A program made the translations under genes and the position numbers. The notes below the pieces were generated by a model. It made no database searches. It was not told where the DNA came from and worked only from the letters and a program-made list of their open reading frames with translations. Shown piece by piece: positions 45,563 through 55,163 of a stretch of 64,000 nt of DNA. The DNA comes from Salinigranum rubrum. GTDB taxonomy: Archaea > Halobacteriota > Halobacteria > Halobacteriales > Haloferacaceae. The stretch covers positions 1-64,000 of the forward strand of contig NZ_CP026310.1 of assembly GCF_002906575.1 (NCBI RefSeq). Reading direction: 5' to 3'. Every line of letters starts with the position of its first letter. Position 1 is the first letter of the stretch.

Positions 45563-46419
45563 CGCTACTACAGGTCGTGTTGCAGGTGGTAGCCGTGGTC
45601 GTCGCTCTTCACGTAATCGGGCTGTACGTTTTCACCTCCGTTCGAGACGGCCGAACTGCGCTTCGAACCGCCCGAACGAACGCTCGTCGCGTCGCCCCGG
45701 CAGCAATGGTTCTCGGCGTCGTCCTCGTCGCGAACGGCCTCATCCGGGACGCCGGCGTTCAGCTCTCTTGGCTCATCGGGATCAACATCACCAGAGACAT
45801 TTATGCGGTTGAAGGGGAATTCGTCGCTACTGTACAGTCCTTTGCGACACCAGAACTGACGGCATTTTTCAGTTTCATGTACGTTTTCGGCTACGCGTTT
45901 TTGTTGACGTTTCCCGTTATCATGTACGTGTTCCACGAGGACAGAGTGCCGCTGATGACAACCATCGTGGCCTACAGTCTGAACTATGGACTGGGGCTCG
46001 TGTGCTACGTGGCGTTCATCGCTTACGGTCCACGGAATTTCATGCCTGAACTCGTCGACTCGCTCTTGTATGCGAGTTGGCCGCAGGCACAGCTTCTGAC
46101 CAGCCAGGTGAACGTCAACACCAACGTTTTTCCATCCCTCCACACCTCGCTGGCGGCGACGGTTACCATCATCGCCTATCGGTTTCGGGAGCCCCACAGC
46201 CGGTGGGTACCGATCGCAGTGTTCTTCGCAACTTCAATTGGGCTCTCGACGATGTATCTCGGGATTCACTGGCTGATCGACGTCGTTGCGGGGGTGGTCG
46301 TGGCCATCATAAGCGTCGCCGCGGCGTTACGGATAACGGAAAAAAGCACGTCTGGTCCTCACCAGCTGGTCAGTCTACGGATGACGATCAACCGCTGGTT
46401 GAAGAATATCAACCGATAG
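45559..46419 (+). CDS. PAP2/inositolphosphotransferase-like membrane phosphatase
   Basis: The 286-residue protein starts at GTG 45559, overlapping the SBP stop. It has six to seven helices. The PAP2 signature is split as usual: NVFPSLHTSLAATVTIIAY (catalytic first His) and MYLGIHWLIDVVAGVVV (second His and Asp). The N-terminal part with a long helix pair resembles Aur1/Ipt1-type enzymes, which use phospholipid headgroups. It could dephosphorylate a lipid carrier or transfer a headgroup for the neighbouring glycan genes. Confidence 0.85.
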   Translation: MTLLQVVLQVVAVVVALHVIGLYVFTSVRDGRTALRTARTNARRVAPAAMVLGVVLVANGLIRDAGVQLSWLIGINITRDIYAVEGEFVATVQSFATPELTAFFSFMYVFGYAFLLTFPVIMYVFHEDRVPLMTTIVAYSLNYGLGLVCYVAFIAYGPRNFMPELVDSLLYASWPQAQLLTSQVNVNTNVFPSLHTSLAATVTIIAYRFREPHSRWVPIAVFFATSIGLSTMYLGIHWLIDVVAGVVVAIISVAAALRITEKSTSGPHQLVSLRMTINRWLKNINR

Positions 46420-46484
46420 AACATCATACCAAGCCGTAGTAATCATGATCGTGGAGATACCTCACTCGATGGGTTTCTTGGGTG

Positions 46485-46662
46485 TCTTTCGTTATTCCGA
46501 GCATCGGAGTCGTTGTCGGCTCCGCTCTGGCCGCGATTCCAGCTGTCGTCGGCGTCGTAATTGGGAAACGACTTCGTACTAATCCTCCAGCAGTGGCGTC
46601 GAGGGGTCGTCCTCGGTCTGGTTACCGTCGTCGGAATCCGATTAGTGTTGAGTGGTCTCTGA
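46485..46662 (+). pseudogene. C-terminal fragment of a membrane protein
   Basis: Two pieces in different frames join into a hydrophobic tail: SIGVVVGSALAAIPAVVGVV and GNDFVLILQQWRRGVVLGLV then GIRLVLSGL with a stop at 46660-46662. The N-terminal part is absent. No family is assigned. Confidence 0.4.
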
Positions 46663-47491
46663 GACCGACTGCGTGCTTTCTGCCATGGAAGGCCAGCTCG
46701 GACGAGAGATGCAACACGCGTTCGAAGACGACGGAATCAACCTGGTCACGGGCACCGACTTCCAGCGCATCCGAACAGCAACGCCCGCCGGCGGGAGCGG
46801 TACGATCCAGTCGGGCGTCGCCGTCGAAACAACCGTCGAAGGCACCGAGCGGACAGTCACCGGCGACGCGCTGTTCGTCTCGACCGGTGTCCAGCCGAAC
46901 AGTGAGGGCATCGGCCTGGAAGCGGTGGGGGTCGAAACGAACCCCGACGGGACGATCCACGTCAACGAACACTTCCAGACAACCAATCCCGACATCTACG
47001 CGGCTGGCGACGTGATCGGCGTGCCGGAACTGGAGACCGTCGCCGCCAAGGAAGGCAACCACGCCGTCAAGAACGCCTTCGGCAACGAGGGTGTCACCAT
47101 CGACTACGACACGGTGCCAGCGGTCGTCTTCACGAGCCCTGAGGTCGCAACTGTCGGCACGACTGAGCTGGAGTACATGGAGGAACACGGGACCTGTTCG
47201 TGTCGGACCGTTCAGATGGAGGATGTCCCACGAGCGAAAGCGGTCGCAAACACAGACGGGCTCGTTCAGGTCGTGAGACACCACGAGACCGACGAGATCG
47301 TCGGGGTCCATATGGTCGGTCCCCGTGCAGCCGACATGATCATGGAAGCAACGCTAGCGGTGAAGTTCGGTCTGACAGTCGACGACATCATCGACACCGT
47401 CCACCCGTTCCCGACCTTCAGTGAGGCACTCAAACACGCCTGTCAGGCGTTCCGTCGCGATACCTCGATGATGAGCTGTTGCGTCGAGTGA
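46652..47491 (+). pseudogene. merA: Mercuric reductase (MerA)-like, 5' truncated
   Basis: The retained C-terminal ~275 residues have the FAD motif NPDIYAAGDVIGVPELE, the dimerisation domain VVFTSPEVATVGTTELEYM, HPFPTFSEALKHACQAF and the C-terminal Cys-Cys pair MSCCVE. The last feature distinguishes MerA from dihydrolipoamide dehydrogenase. The FAD-binding N-terminal half with the redox-active CxxxxC is missing and the upstream sequence belongs to another relic. Mercury reduction by this copy is not possible. Confidence 0.82.
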
Positions 47492-47623
47492 ATCCCCGGA
47501 CGGAACCCTCGTGACATTCGGCCCTTTCCTCGTGTAATCAAACTGTATCGACGCTCGTGTGATGACATTTCAGATCCGCGACGGTGTTTTAATACAACCC
47601 CGCCTGTGCTCAAGTGAGACTCG

Positions 47624-47863
47624 ATGCTGGAACTCTATCGGCTCCCTGGTTGTCCGTACTGTGCGAAGGTGGTGCGTATACTCGACGGGTTTGATCTGGA
47701 ATACAAGACTCATAACGTCCTGCCCTTCCGGTTCCTCCGATTCGAGGTGAAATCGGTGAGTGGGCAGTCCGGTGTTCCGGTTCTCGTCGATTCCGAACAT
47801 GGAATCGAGGGAATGGCCGAGAGTGACGACGTCGTCGGTTATCTCGAAAAGACGTACAGCTGA
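47624..47863 (+). CDS. Glutaredoxin/GST-N-like thiol protein
   Basis: The 79-residue thioredoxin-fold protein starts MLELYRLPGCPYCAKVVRIL. The CPYC active site is at residues 10-13, cis-Pro in SGVPVLVD, and the C-terminal helix MAESDDVVGYLEKTY follows. Such proteins reduce disulfides or low-molecular-weight thiol adducts. It lies 130 bp after the merA fragment, but no link is shown. Confidence 0.85.
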   Translation: MLELYRLPGCPYCAKVVRILDGFDLEYKTHNVLPFRFLRFEVKSVSGQSGVPVLVDSEHGIEGMAESDDVVGYLEKTYS

Positions 47864-47923
47864 CGTGGCCACCGGTTCTTGTCGAATAGTATATCCGGAG
47901 ACAGCATCGGCCGGGGCGGCCTG

Positions 47924-48286
47924 ATGATTCGAACGGAGGTCGTATTTGTCATTGCTGCGCTCACACTCGCTGGACTCTGGCACTCTCTTCGGCGTCGGAA
48001 TATGGTTGTCTCTCCCGCGATAATCGCTGCGGTGATTCCGTGGTTCGTTGCTGTCGGGGCGGGCGTCGCGTTCGTCCGGTCGATGAATGGTGTCGGTTCG
48101 TCTGGCTCGTCTTTCCAAAGTCCGATGGTGTACCTAACGGTGGGTACGTTCGTCGCCACTGTCTGGCTCGTCTTCGACGTACTCGATGTTCAAGATCGGC
48201 CACGGTGGACCGCGGTCTCCGGTGGCGTCCACGAGTTTTTTCCTCAACACTCGACGCAGTCCCATTGTTATCCGTTGAGTCCTTGA
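47924..48286 (+). CDS. Hypothetical membrane protein, possibly C-terminally truncated
   Basis: The frame from ATG 47924 (MIRTEVVFVIAALTLAGLWH) has three hydrophobic segments, the second VSPAIIAAVIPWFVAVGAGV and the third VYLTVGTFVATVWLVFDVLD. After WTAVSGG the sequence loses membrane character and ends. It resembles the start of a DUF63-like haloarchaeal membrane protein, but this is weak. It may be a fragment of a longer protein. Confidence 0.45.
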   Translation: MIRTEVVFVIAALTLAGLWHSLRRRNMVVSPAIIAAVIPWFVAVGAGVAFVRSMNGVGSSGSSFQSPMVYLTVGTFVATVWLVFDVLDVQDRPRWTAVSGGVHEFFPQHSTQSHCYPLSP

Positions 48287-48597
48287 GTACTATCCCCAAA
48301 TCCTGCACGTCGATGGCCCGAATGCTATTATTCGGATGATATTTGGATGGAGAACCCAACAAAAATTAAGAGGAGACCAAGGTAGCCCACCCAGTTGAGG
48401 TCTCGTCGAGAATCGGCAGAGAGTGCACAGTAAGACGAGCGACTATTCTAGCGAGAATACAAAACAGCCCGGCAAGCATGATGTATCCCGGCCACCGGGA
48501 GGTGTTTTCAGTCGGACCAACGTCTCTCCCAGACACGTTCAGACGATTGTACTGTAGTATCTAACAACTTTCGAGAGGAATACGGTTCTCAGAGTAT
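48287..48597. other. Intergenic, nothing recognised
   Basis: There are about 310 bp downstream of two convergent genes. No gene, repeat or RNA is seen; an AT-rich patch is at 48340-48370. Confidence 0.35.
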
Positions 48598-50841
48598 TCA
48601 GCCCAACAGCCGCTCCCGGATGGACCGAGCGTGCGGCCGTTCGGCGAGTAATACTGCCGTGTCGAGATCGTCGAGTACGGACAGCGTAAGCGATCCGCCG
48701 ACGATTCGGGAGAGTAAGCCCCGTTCCGTTGCTCCGACGATCACCAGCGTTCGCCCAGTCGCTGCGTTCCCGATCGCGGTTTCAATGTCTCCTGTCTCAA
48801 CCAGCAGTTCGACCTCGTCGAGTTCGTGGTCAGTAACCCATTCTTCGAGGAATTCTCGCCCCGTCGTTGAGTCGTCAGCCACATGGAGAACCGCGACATT
48901 CGCACCGACCGTCTCCTGAAGTGCCCGTGCGACCTCTGCAGACAGATCCGATGAGTGACCGCCTGCTGTCGGTAGGAGGATCTCGGTCGGATCGAATCCC
49001 CGCTCGTCGAGAACGAGAACGTCACACGGCAGCTCGTGGATCAACTCGTCGAGTCTCCCTTCGGCGCGGCCCCCAGCGAGATGCGTTCCTCGATGACCCA
49101 TAATGAGTCTGTCGACGTTGTGGCTCCGAGCCGCATCAAACACCTCGTCAAGCCCTTGATGCGAGAGGATCGTCCGTGTCTCGATTGGTACCCCGAGGTC
49201 GTCGGCGTCCGCACGGGCGTCGGCAAGTAGCTGGTCTGAGGTCTCAGAAATACGCCTGCGCTGGTCGGCGGCCGCGGCCAGCGAGGTCTGGTCCGGTACT
49301 TGGATCACGTGAGTCGCGAGAAGTCGACCGCCCTCGTGCTTCGCGAGCGCTGCTGCGAGAGCGACGAGTGCGTGTTCTGTCCGGGGGTTCGATAACGCCA
49401 CCATCGTCGTTGGGGCGTCTGAGTCTCTCCCCGCCCCGTTTGGTGCGACGGTGGCCGCTACGTCGACGACGGACGGGGGCAGTTCTCCCTCACGATCCAG
49501 AATGTATCGACCGAGGTGACCCTGCCTGTCTGTTTGGCGGCGTGCGTACGCGAAGTACCATACCACCGCAACGGTCACGAACACTGCCGACAGCGCCAGT
49601 TCCCGCTGGCCAACGAACGCCAGCAGTCCGACCGAGAGACCCATCCCGAGAATAGGAGTGAGAGGATACAACGGGACGGAAAACGCCGGATCGTAGTCGG
49701 GGTCGGTCTCTCGGAACACGATGAGTGCGGCGTTCATCAGCGCGTAGACGACCAGATGGAGGACACTCGCTGCTTTTGCGAGCACCTCGATGTCCTGCCC
49801 CAAGAGCGCGATGAACACGACGATCATCGCCCCAGTCAGGACGATTGACCGGTACGGTGTCGCGTACGAGGGGTGAATCTGGTTGAGCCAGTTGGTGACG
49901 ATCCGGTCTCGACCCATCGCGAAGTTGATCCGCGCCGAGGCGAGGATGGAGGCGTTCGCACTGGAGGCCGTCGCCAGCAGCGCACCGAGCGTCACGACGG
50001 TGACGGCGACGCCGGCGAGTCCACCGGGGAAGGCGGCCTGAGTGGCCTGAGTGAGCGGTGCCGTCTGGCTGAGATCGGGCCACGGGACCACGCCAAGCAT
50101 GATGCTCACGAGGATGGCGTAGACGACCGTCACGATGGCCACGCTCCCGATGACGGCAAGCGGCAGATTCCGCCCTGGGTTCTTCAGCTCCTCGGCGACG
50201 GTCGCGATCTTCGCGTAGCCGAGGAACGAGACGAAGATCAGCGCCGTTCCGGGGAGGATCGCGCCGTACCCGAGGGGTGCGAGCCCGCCGTCGCCGAGCA
50301 GTGTCCTGAGGTCGAATGAGAGCCATCCCTGGATCGCGAACAGCGCCAGAATCAACAGCAGGACCGTCACGATGACCGTCTGGACGCCGCCGGTCTCCTT
50401 GGCACCGATGTAGTTGACCCCGACGAAAACGACGCCGGCGAGGAGCGCCCCCACCTGGATATCCGAGAGGAAAAGGACGCTTGGAATCGGGAGCAGCGTC
50501 GTGAGGTACTGGCCGAAGCCGATGCTGTAGAACGCCGATGCGAACGCCAGCCCTATCCAATCGCCGAGGCCGGCGATCGACCCGAAGAGCGGGCCCAGGG
50601 CCCGGTTGACGTAGTAGTACCCACCGCCAGCTTTCGGCATCGCCGTCCCGAGTTCGGACACCGACAGCGCGTTGACCATCGCGATCAGCCCGCCGATCAC
50701 GAACGAGACGACGACCACGGGTCCTGCAGTACTGGCTGCGACCCCTGGGAGCACGAAGATTCCGGCCCCAATCATGGTGCCGATCCCGATGGTCAGTGCC
50801 GAGATCAGTCCGAGGTCCTTTGCGAGTTCCTCGTCGCCCAT
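48598..50841 (-). CDS. APC-family permease with two C-terminal UspA domains
   Basis: The 747-residue protein starts MGDEELAKDLGLISALTIG. Its APC core (~1-440) has IGTMIGAGIFVLPGVAAS in helix 1, AMPKAGGGYYYVNRALG and FVSFLGYAKIATVAEELKN. UspA 1 (~475-612) includes TMVALSNPRTEHALVALAAA and ILSHQGLDEVFDAARSHNVD. UspA 2 (~615-735) includes ILLPTAGGHSSDLSAEVARA and VIVGATERGLLSRIVGGS, with G-x2-G-x9-GS for ATP. Its ATG overlaps the stop of the upstream UspA gene (TGATG). Confidence 0.92.
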   Translation of the reverse strand: MGDEELAKDLGLISALTIGIGTMIGAGIFVLPGVAASTAGPVVVVSFVIGGLIAMVNALSVSELGTAMPKAGGGYYYVNRALGPLFGSIAGLGDWIGLAFASAFYSIGFGQYLTTLLPIPSVLFLSDIQVGALLAGVVFVGVNYIGAKETGGVQTVIVTVLLLILALFAIQGWLSFDLRTLLGDGGLAPLGYGAILPGTALIFVSFLGYAKIATVAEELKNPGRNLPLAVIGSVAIVTVVYAILVSIMLGVVPWPDLSQTAPLTQATQAAFPGGLAGVAVTVVTLGALLATASSANASILASARINFAMGRDRIVTNWLNQIHPSYATPYRSIVLTGAMIVVFIALLGQDIEVLAKAASVLHLVVYALMNAALIVFRETDPDYDPAFSVPLYPLTPILGMGLSVGLLAFVGQRELALSAVFVTVAVVWYFAYARRQTDRQGHLGRYILDREGELPPSVVDVAATVAPNGAGRDSDAPTTMVALSNPRTEHALVALAAALAKHEGGRLLATHVIQVPDQTSLAAAADQRRRISETSDQLLADARADADDLGVPIETRTILSHQGLDEVFDAARSHNVDRLIMGHRGTHLAGGRAEGRLDELIHELPCDVLVLDERGFDPTEILLPTAGGHSSDLSAEVARALQETVGANVAVLHVADDSTTGREFLEEWVTDHELDEVELLVETGDIETAIGNAATGRTLVIVGATERGLLSRIVGGSLTLSVLDDLDTAVLLAERPHARSIRERLLG

Positions 50842-51314
50842 CAGGTGCCCTCTACGTCGGGACGCTTCGTCCGCTGAATCGAATCCAATACGTGAGGCTG
50901 CTCCTCTGCGAGCGATAGCACGGGGAGTTCCGGATCGTTAACGAGACGTGCAGTTGTGTTGCCGGTGAGCAGACGAGCCAGTCGCCCGCTCCCCCGCGAA
51001 CGAAAGATGATCACCGTCGCTTCGACCGCATCTGCCGTCTCGACGATCGTCTCGGCGACGTCAGCGCCGAACACGATTCGTGTGTCGACGATCACGCGCC
51101 CGTCGAGTCGCGACTCAAACACCGAGAGAAACTCCCGAGCGTCGTCTCGACGTTTCTCCATGGGCGCTTTGTTGACGGCACCAGGTCTCGTTTCGATCAC
51201 GTGGATCAGCGTCGCCCGGTGAATCTCGTCGAGATAGGGCTCAAGCGCTGCCGCCGTCTCCACAACGTCCTCGTCATTCGCGACGGGGACGGCTACGTGC
51301 CGAAGTACAACCAT
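50841..51314 (-). CDS. Stand-alone UspA-family protein
   Basis: The 157-residue protein starts MVVLRHVAVPVANDEDVVET and ends with VEATVIIFRSRGSGRLARLL. The usual glycine-rich ATP motif is altered (RSRGSGRLARLLTGNT), so nucleotide binding is uncertain. It is translationally coupled to the APC-UspA permease, the same order as at 54580-54996/52322. Confidence 0.88.
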   Translation of the reverse strand: MVVLRHVAVPVANDEDVVETAAALEPYLDEIHRATLIHVIETRPGAVNKAPMEKRRDDAREFLSVFESRLDGRVIVDTRIVFGADVAETIVETADAVEATVIIFRSRGSGRLARLLTGNTTARLVNDPELPVLSLAEEQPHVLDSIQRTKRPDVEGT

Positions 51315-51777
51315 TCCGTCAGCCCCCCTCGTCGAGTGCGACCGGGAAGTTGACCGGAAACCGTCCCTGGCCGTTTCCAGTTCGTGTTGTTTCGTACTGC
51401 CGTCTCACGCGGAGATTTGAAAGAATCCCGATCACTGGTCTATCTCGGGATTGGCGACTGATTTCGATGCTGACCATGTGAGCCGCTGGTTGCGAGAGAG
51501 TATAATTACTCCGGTTTAATTTGACTTTTCGTGATATATGGGGTAATAATTTCTAATTTCGAATTAGCTTGTTCCGGGATGATTTATACTGGTGACTATC
51601 TAAACCGTGAACGGTCTGAACTCTACTATCTACCTGAATGACGGAGGCAGTGCAATGATGAGTTACGACTACAATCCGGTCCCCTTCAGTCGCTTTGTTT
51701 GGAGTGGTTCCATCTACACTCACAGTAGCAGGTGAGGAATGCATTACACGGGGTGTTCTCCTCGTGGGAGGGCCAAC
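51315..51777. other. AT-rich intergenic region
   Basis: About 460 bp without a convincing gene. A markedly AT-rich stretch (about 51500-51600) probably contains the promoter of the UspA-APC operon. No repeats are seen. Confidence 0.35.
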
Positions 51778-52209
51778 CTACGAGATCCCCGCAAACTCGA
51801 GGAGGAATCTCACACCAGTTTGAATCACGGTCAGTGCGGTTTCGTGTGTGTGACGGAGAAGAGCCGCACTCGAGCCGATGCTTATGCCTATGAGGAGGGC
51901 TGCAAATTGGTTTCCGACCCGCTGCAGGTCGTTCATGAGCAAGAGAACAAGGAGCCCACCACCGGCGAGTGTGATTGCAATTCCGGCGGCGAATCCGAGG
52001 AGATTGAATACCGGATCCGACGCTACCGAGAGAAACGGGTACGGCAATGTGATCAGTCCGGTCCACGTCAGCAGTGTCCCCAAGAGGACGTAACCGAGGA
52101 GGAGCGGGACAATCAAAATGATGCCATTCCGTCCCAGGCGAATTGCGATCCCCGCCGCGCGCTCTAAACATTCCGCGACGCGACCCGTCCAAGTTCTAGG
52201 GGCTCCCAA
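51778..52209 (-). CDS. Small membrane protein, unknown
   Basis: The 143-residue protein has three helices: IILIVPLLLGYVLLGTLLTW, LGFAAGIAITLAGGGLLVLL and QFAALLIGISIGSSAALLRH, separated by polar loops. No family is recognised. It lies between two APC-UspA operons on the same strand and may be a transporter accessory protein (inference). Confidence 0.6.
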   Translation of the reverse strand: MGAPRTWTGRVAECLERAAGIAIRLGRNGIILIVPLLLGYVLLGTLLTWTGLITLPYPFLSVASDPVFNLLGFAAGIAITLAGGGLLVLLLMNDLQRVGNQFAALLIGISIGSSAALLRHTHETALTVIQTGVRFLLEFAGIS

Positions 52210-52321
52210 TTCGACATTATCGCTCCATCGGTGAGAGACGTGGAGAACTCAGCTTAGGGCTAGCCATCCACAGATGTTGAGTGTTCGAATGTTCTATCCA
52301 CAACATAGCAATGCAGCCCCG

Positions 52322-54583
52322 CTAATCGCCGGTCAACCTGTCGAGAACTCCCCGTGCCCGCGGTCGCTCGGCGAGCAGGACGGGACACTCGATGTCGTCG
52401 ACGACTTCCAAAACGAGACTACCCCTGAACAGTCGGGAGAGCAAGCCCCGTTCGGTTGCCCCGATTATTACCATCGAGCTGTCAGCGGCCGCCCGTTCAA
52501 TCGCCGCCTCAACCTCGCCTGTCTCGACCCGGAGCGTGGCGTCACCGAGGCCGTGTTCCTCGGCCCACGCTTCGAGGAACGCCTCGCCCTCATCGCGTGA
52601 GTCTGCGACGTGCAGTAGGGTCACCTGTGAGCCGTACTCCCGCTGGAGAAGTTTCGCGACCTCCGCACTCAGATCGGAGTCTGGCCCGCCAGCCGTTGGG
52701 ACGAGGATCTCCTCAGGCTCGAAGCCACGATCCTTCATCACCAGGAAATCACAGGGGAGGACGTCGGTCAACTCGTCGAGTGCGCTCTCCACGCGCCCGG
52801 GCGCCCCATGAGTGTTGTCTTCCCAGCCCATCACCACGAGGTCGGCCTGATGGTCGCGAGCAGCGTCGAAGATCTCCTCGAATAACCGATGGGAGAGGAT
52901 CGTATGCGTTTCGACGTTGACCCCGAACGTTTCGGCGTCTCGCTTGGCCTTATCCAGTACCTTGTGGTAGTCCTCTTCGAGTTCATCAACGTGGTCGGCA
53001 GCGTACTGAAGCGCAGTCTGGTCGGGTGCGGTGACGATGTGGACCGCATCGACGGTCCCCCCGCGCTGTTTCGCAATCGCACTCGCCAACGTGATTAGAT
53101 CCTTCTCGGTTCGAGGGTTCGCCAGTGGGACCATAACCCGATACTCGCCGCCATCAGGCTGGGCCTTGCTTGCTGCCGACACAGCCGTCGCCGGCATCTC
53201 GTCGGCCCGGTTGAGAATGTATTGACTCAAGATTCCTTTTTTTTCGGCCTTGTTGCGAGCATAGGCCAGATACCAGACGAGTCCCCCAACGACGAACACC
53301 AGCGAGAGGCCGATCTCGATCGGCTCCATGAACGCGATCAGTCCGAACGAGCTGATCGCTCCCAACGCGGGGACAACCGGATACAGCGGCACCTCGAAAT
53401 CGGGCTGATACTCCGGGACGTCTGCCTCTCGCATCACGATCAACGCGAGGTTGAGTAGCCCGTAGACGATCAGGTGAAGGACGCTCCCGGCTTTGGCAAG
53501 TACCTTGATATTGCCGATCGCGATGAACAGGAGGATGAGTACTCCCGTGACGGCGATCGAGCGGTATGGCGTCGCGAAGTTCGGATGGATAGCGTTGAGC
53601 TTGTTCGAGATGAGTTTGTCCCGCCCCATCGCGAAGTTGATTCGTGACGACGCCAGGATCGAGGCGTTCGCGCTCGAGGCAGTCGCAAGGAGGCCAGCGA
53701 ACGTCAGCAGGCCGACGCCGATCCCTGCGATTCCTATTGTCCCGAACGCAATCTCCGCGACGTCGAGTACGGGCGTGGTGGTGAATTCTGGGCCGAGTTG
53801 ACGCCAGTTGATGACGCCCATCAGCACCACCATAATGATTGCGTACATGACCGTCACGATGAGGACGCTCCCAACGACTGCCAGCGGGAGGTTCCGTCCG
53901 GGGTTTTTCAGCTCCTCGGCGACGGTCGTGATCTTTGCGAACCCGAGGAACGAGACGAACACCAGTCCCGTTGCCGGAAGGATCGCGGTAGCTCCCCCCG
54001 TCTCTGTCGGGAAGAACGGCCGGAGCGTCGAGATGTCCGCCTGGAGGAACCCGAGTATCGAGAACAGCGTGAGAATCCCGACGAGGATCGTCACGATGAC
54101 GACCTGGACACTTCCGGTTTCTTTGGCACCGACGTAATTCACGGCGATGAACGCCGTTCCTGCCAAGAGGGCACCGAGCTGAAACTCAGACAGCCCGACC
54201 GGGCCAAGCGCGAGCGCGGGCAGCGGGAGGAAGGTAGCGAGATACTCGCCGAATCCCAGTGTGTAGAACGCCGAGGCGAAGGCCAGTCCCATCCAGTTGC
54301 CCCAGCCGGCGACCGACCCGAACAGTGGCCCCAGCGCGTGATTGACGTAGTAATAGCTCCCACCGGCTTTCGGCATCGCCGTCCCGAGTTCGGATGCCGA
54401 GAGGGCAGTAAATAGCGAGATGACACCCCCGACGACGAACGAAAGCGCGACCGCCGGACCTGCAGCTGCCGCTGCTTGACCGGGCAGGACGAAAATTCCG
54501 GCCCCGATCATGGTACCGACTCCGATAGTCAGCGCTGAGAGCAGTCCGAGGTCCTTTGCGAGTTCCTCGTCGCCTGCACTCAT
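52322..54583 (-). CDS. APC-family permease with two C-terminal UspA domains
   Basis: The 753-residue paralog of 48598-50841. Starts MSAGDEELAKDLGLLSALTI; helix 1 has VGTMIGAGIFVLPGQAAAAA, followed by AMPKAGGSYYYVNHALG and FVSFLGFAKITTVAEELKN. UspA 1 contains YRVMVPLANPRTEKDLITLA. UspA 2 contains ILVPTAGGPDSDLSAEVAKL and VIIGATERGLLSRLFRGS with the ATP-binding glycine pattern. Its start overlaps the upstream UspA stop by 4 bp. Probably a cation or amino-acid transporter; the substrate cannot be read from sequence. Confidence 0.92.
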   Translation of the reverse strand: MSAGDEELAKDLGLLSALTIGVGTMIGAGIFVLPGQAAAAAGPAVALSFVVGGVISLFTALSASELGTAMPKAGGSYYYVNHALGPLFGSVAGWGNWMGLAFASAFYTLGFGEYLATFLPLPALALGPVGLSEFQLGALLAGTAFIAVNYVGAKETGSVQVVIVTILVGILTLFSILGFLQADISTLRPFFPTETGGATAILPATGLVFVSFLGFAKITTVAEELKNPGRNLPLAVVGSVLIVTVMYAIIMVVLMGVINWRQLGPEFTTTPVLDVAEIAFGTIGIAGIGVGLLTFAGLLATASSANASILASSRINFAMGRDKLISNKLNAIHPNFATPYRSIAVTGVLILLFIAIGNIKVLAKAGSVLHLIVYGLLNLALIVMREADVPEYQPDFEVPLYPVVPALGAISSFGLIAFMEPIEIGLSLVFVVGGLVWYLAYARNKAEKKGILSQYILNRADEMPATAVSAASKAQPDGGEYRVMVPLANPRTEKDLITLASAIAKQRGGTVDAVHIVTAPDQTALQYAADHVDELEEDYHKVLDKAKRDAETFGVNVETHTILSHRLFEEIFDAARDHQADLVVMGWEDNTHGAPGRVESALDELTDVLPCDFLVMKDRGFEPEEILVPTAGGPDSDLSAEVAKLLQREYGSQVTLLHVADSRDEGEAFLEAWAEEHGLGDATLRVETGEVEAAIERAAADSSMVIIGATERGLLSRLFRGSLVLEVVDDIECPVLLAERPRARGVLDRLTGD

Positions 54584-54996
54584 TCCTCGGGCCCCTCCGG
54601 AATCGAGATGACTGGGCGATCTGCCTCGGTGATCAGCCGGAGAGATCGGTCACCCGACAACCACTGGACGATTCTCGCACCCCCGCGTGGTCTGAAGACG
54701 ATAGCATCTGCGTTGATTTCGTCTGCGACTTCGATGATTCCCTCGACGACATCCCGGCGGTACGTAATCTCCGTCTCCGCGTCGGGGAACGTCTCCCGAA
54801 AAGCGTCGAACGCCTCAGCGGCAACTTGTTCGGACTGTTCGACTGGCGTCTTGTCTGGCACTCCTTCACCTTTTTCGACGACGTGGAGAACGGTGATTTG
54901 GCTGAAGTCGTACGGTTTGAGAGTCTGCGCCGTCGTTCGTGCGTCCTCTTGGTCAGCGACTGGTACGAGTACGTGTCGGGTGAGTTGTGTAGTCAT
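54580..54996 (-). CDS. Stand-alone UspA-family protein
   Basis: The 138-residue protein starts MTTQLTRHVLVPVADQEDAR. ATG 54996 is chosen because it places the first USP strand at the N-terminus, rather than 55041. It ends ADAIVFRPRGGARIVQWLSG, so like its paralog at 50841 the GxxG ATP motif is replaced by RPRGG. It is coupled to the downstream permease and preceded 7 bp upstream by the zinc-ribbon gene. Confidence 0.88.
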   Translation of the reverse strand: MTTQLTRHVLVPVADQEDARTTAQTLKPYDFSQITVLHVVEKGEGVPDKTPVEQSEQVAAEAFDAFRETFPDAETEITYRRDVVEGIIEVADEINADAIVFRPRGGARIVQWLSGDRSLRLITEADRPVISIPEGPEE

Positions 54997-55003
54997 GTCG
55001 GTA

Positions 55004-55153
55004 TCAGTTGAGGTCGTAACGTGCAATATCGTCGGCACCACAGGCAGGGCACGTATCTTGGTTCTCGTCGAGCGTTGTTCCGCAATTCCGGCATTCGTAG
55101 ACGATTGATTCGTCGGCCAACCAGTATCGCAACCGCTGGACGAGTGAGACCAT
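55004..55153 (-). CDS. 49-residue zinc-ribbon protein
   Basis: A short frame from ATG 55153 encodes MVSLVQRLRYWLADESIVYE, then CRNCGTTLDENQDTCPACG and a short tail to a TGA at 55004-55006. The two CxxC knuckles 12 residues apart form a rubredoxin/zinc-ribbon-type site. It fits exactly between the Lrp-TrkA_C gene (10 bp) and UspA (7 bp), which argues it is a real member of the operon. Role unknown; perhaps a redox or zinc-responsive adaptor. Confidence 0.8.
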   Translation of the reverse strand: MVSLVQRLRYWLADESIVYECRNCGTTLDENQDTCPACGADDIARYDLN

Positions 55154-55163
55154 CTCGACCCAC

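Noticed and set aside
46652-47491. Complete dihydrolipoamide dehydrogenase or MerA
   Set aside because: Only the C-terminal half is present; the FAD-binding N-terminal half with the redox disulfide is missing.
47570-48118. 182-codon minus-strand frame
   Set aside because: Antisense to the glutaredoxin-like gene with its CPYC motif; no domain on the minus strand.
49490-50560. 356-codon frame overlapping the APC-UspA gene
   Set aside because: It is a same-strand out-of-frame shadow of the permease, extremely Arg-rich and without family resemblance.
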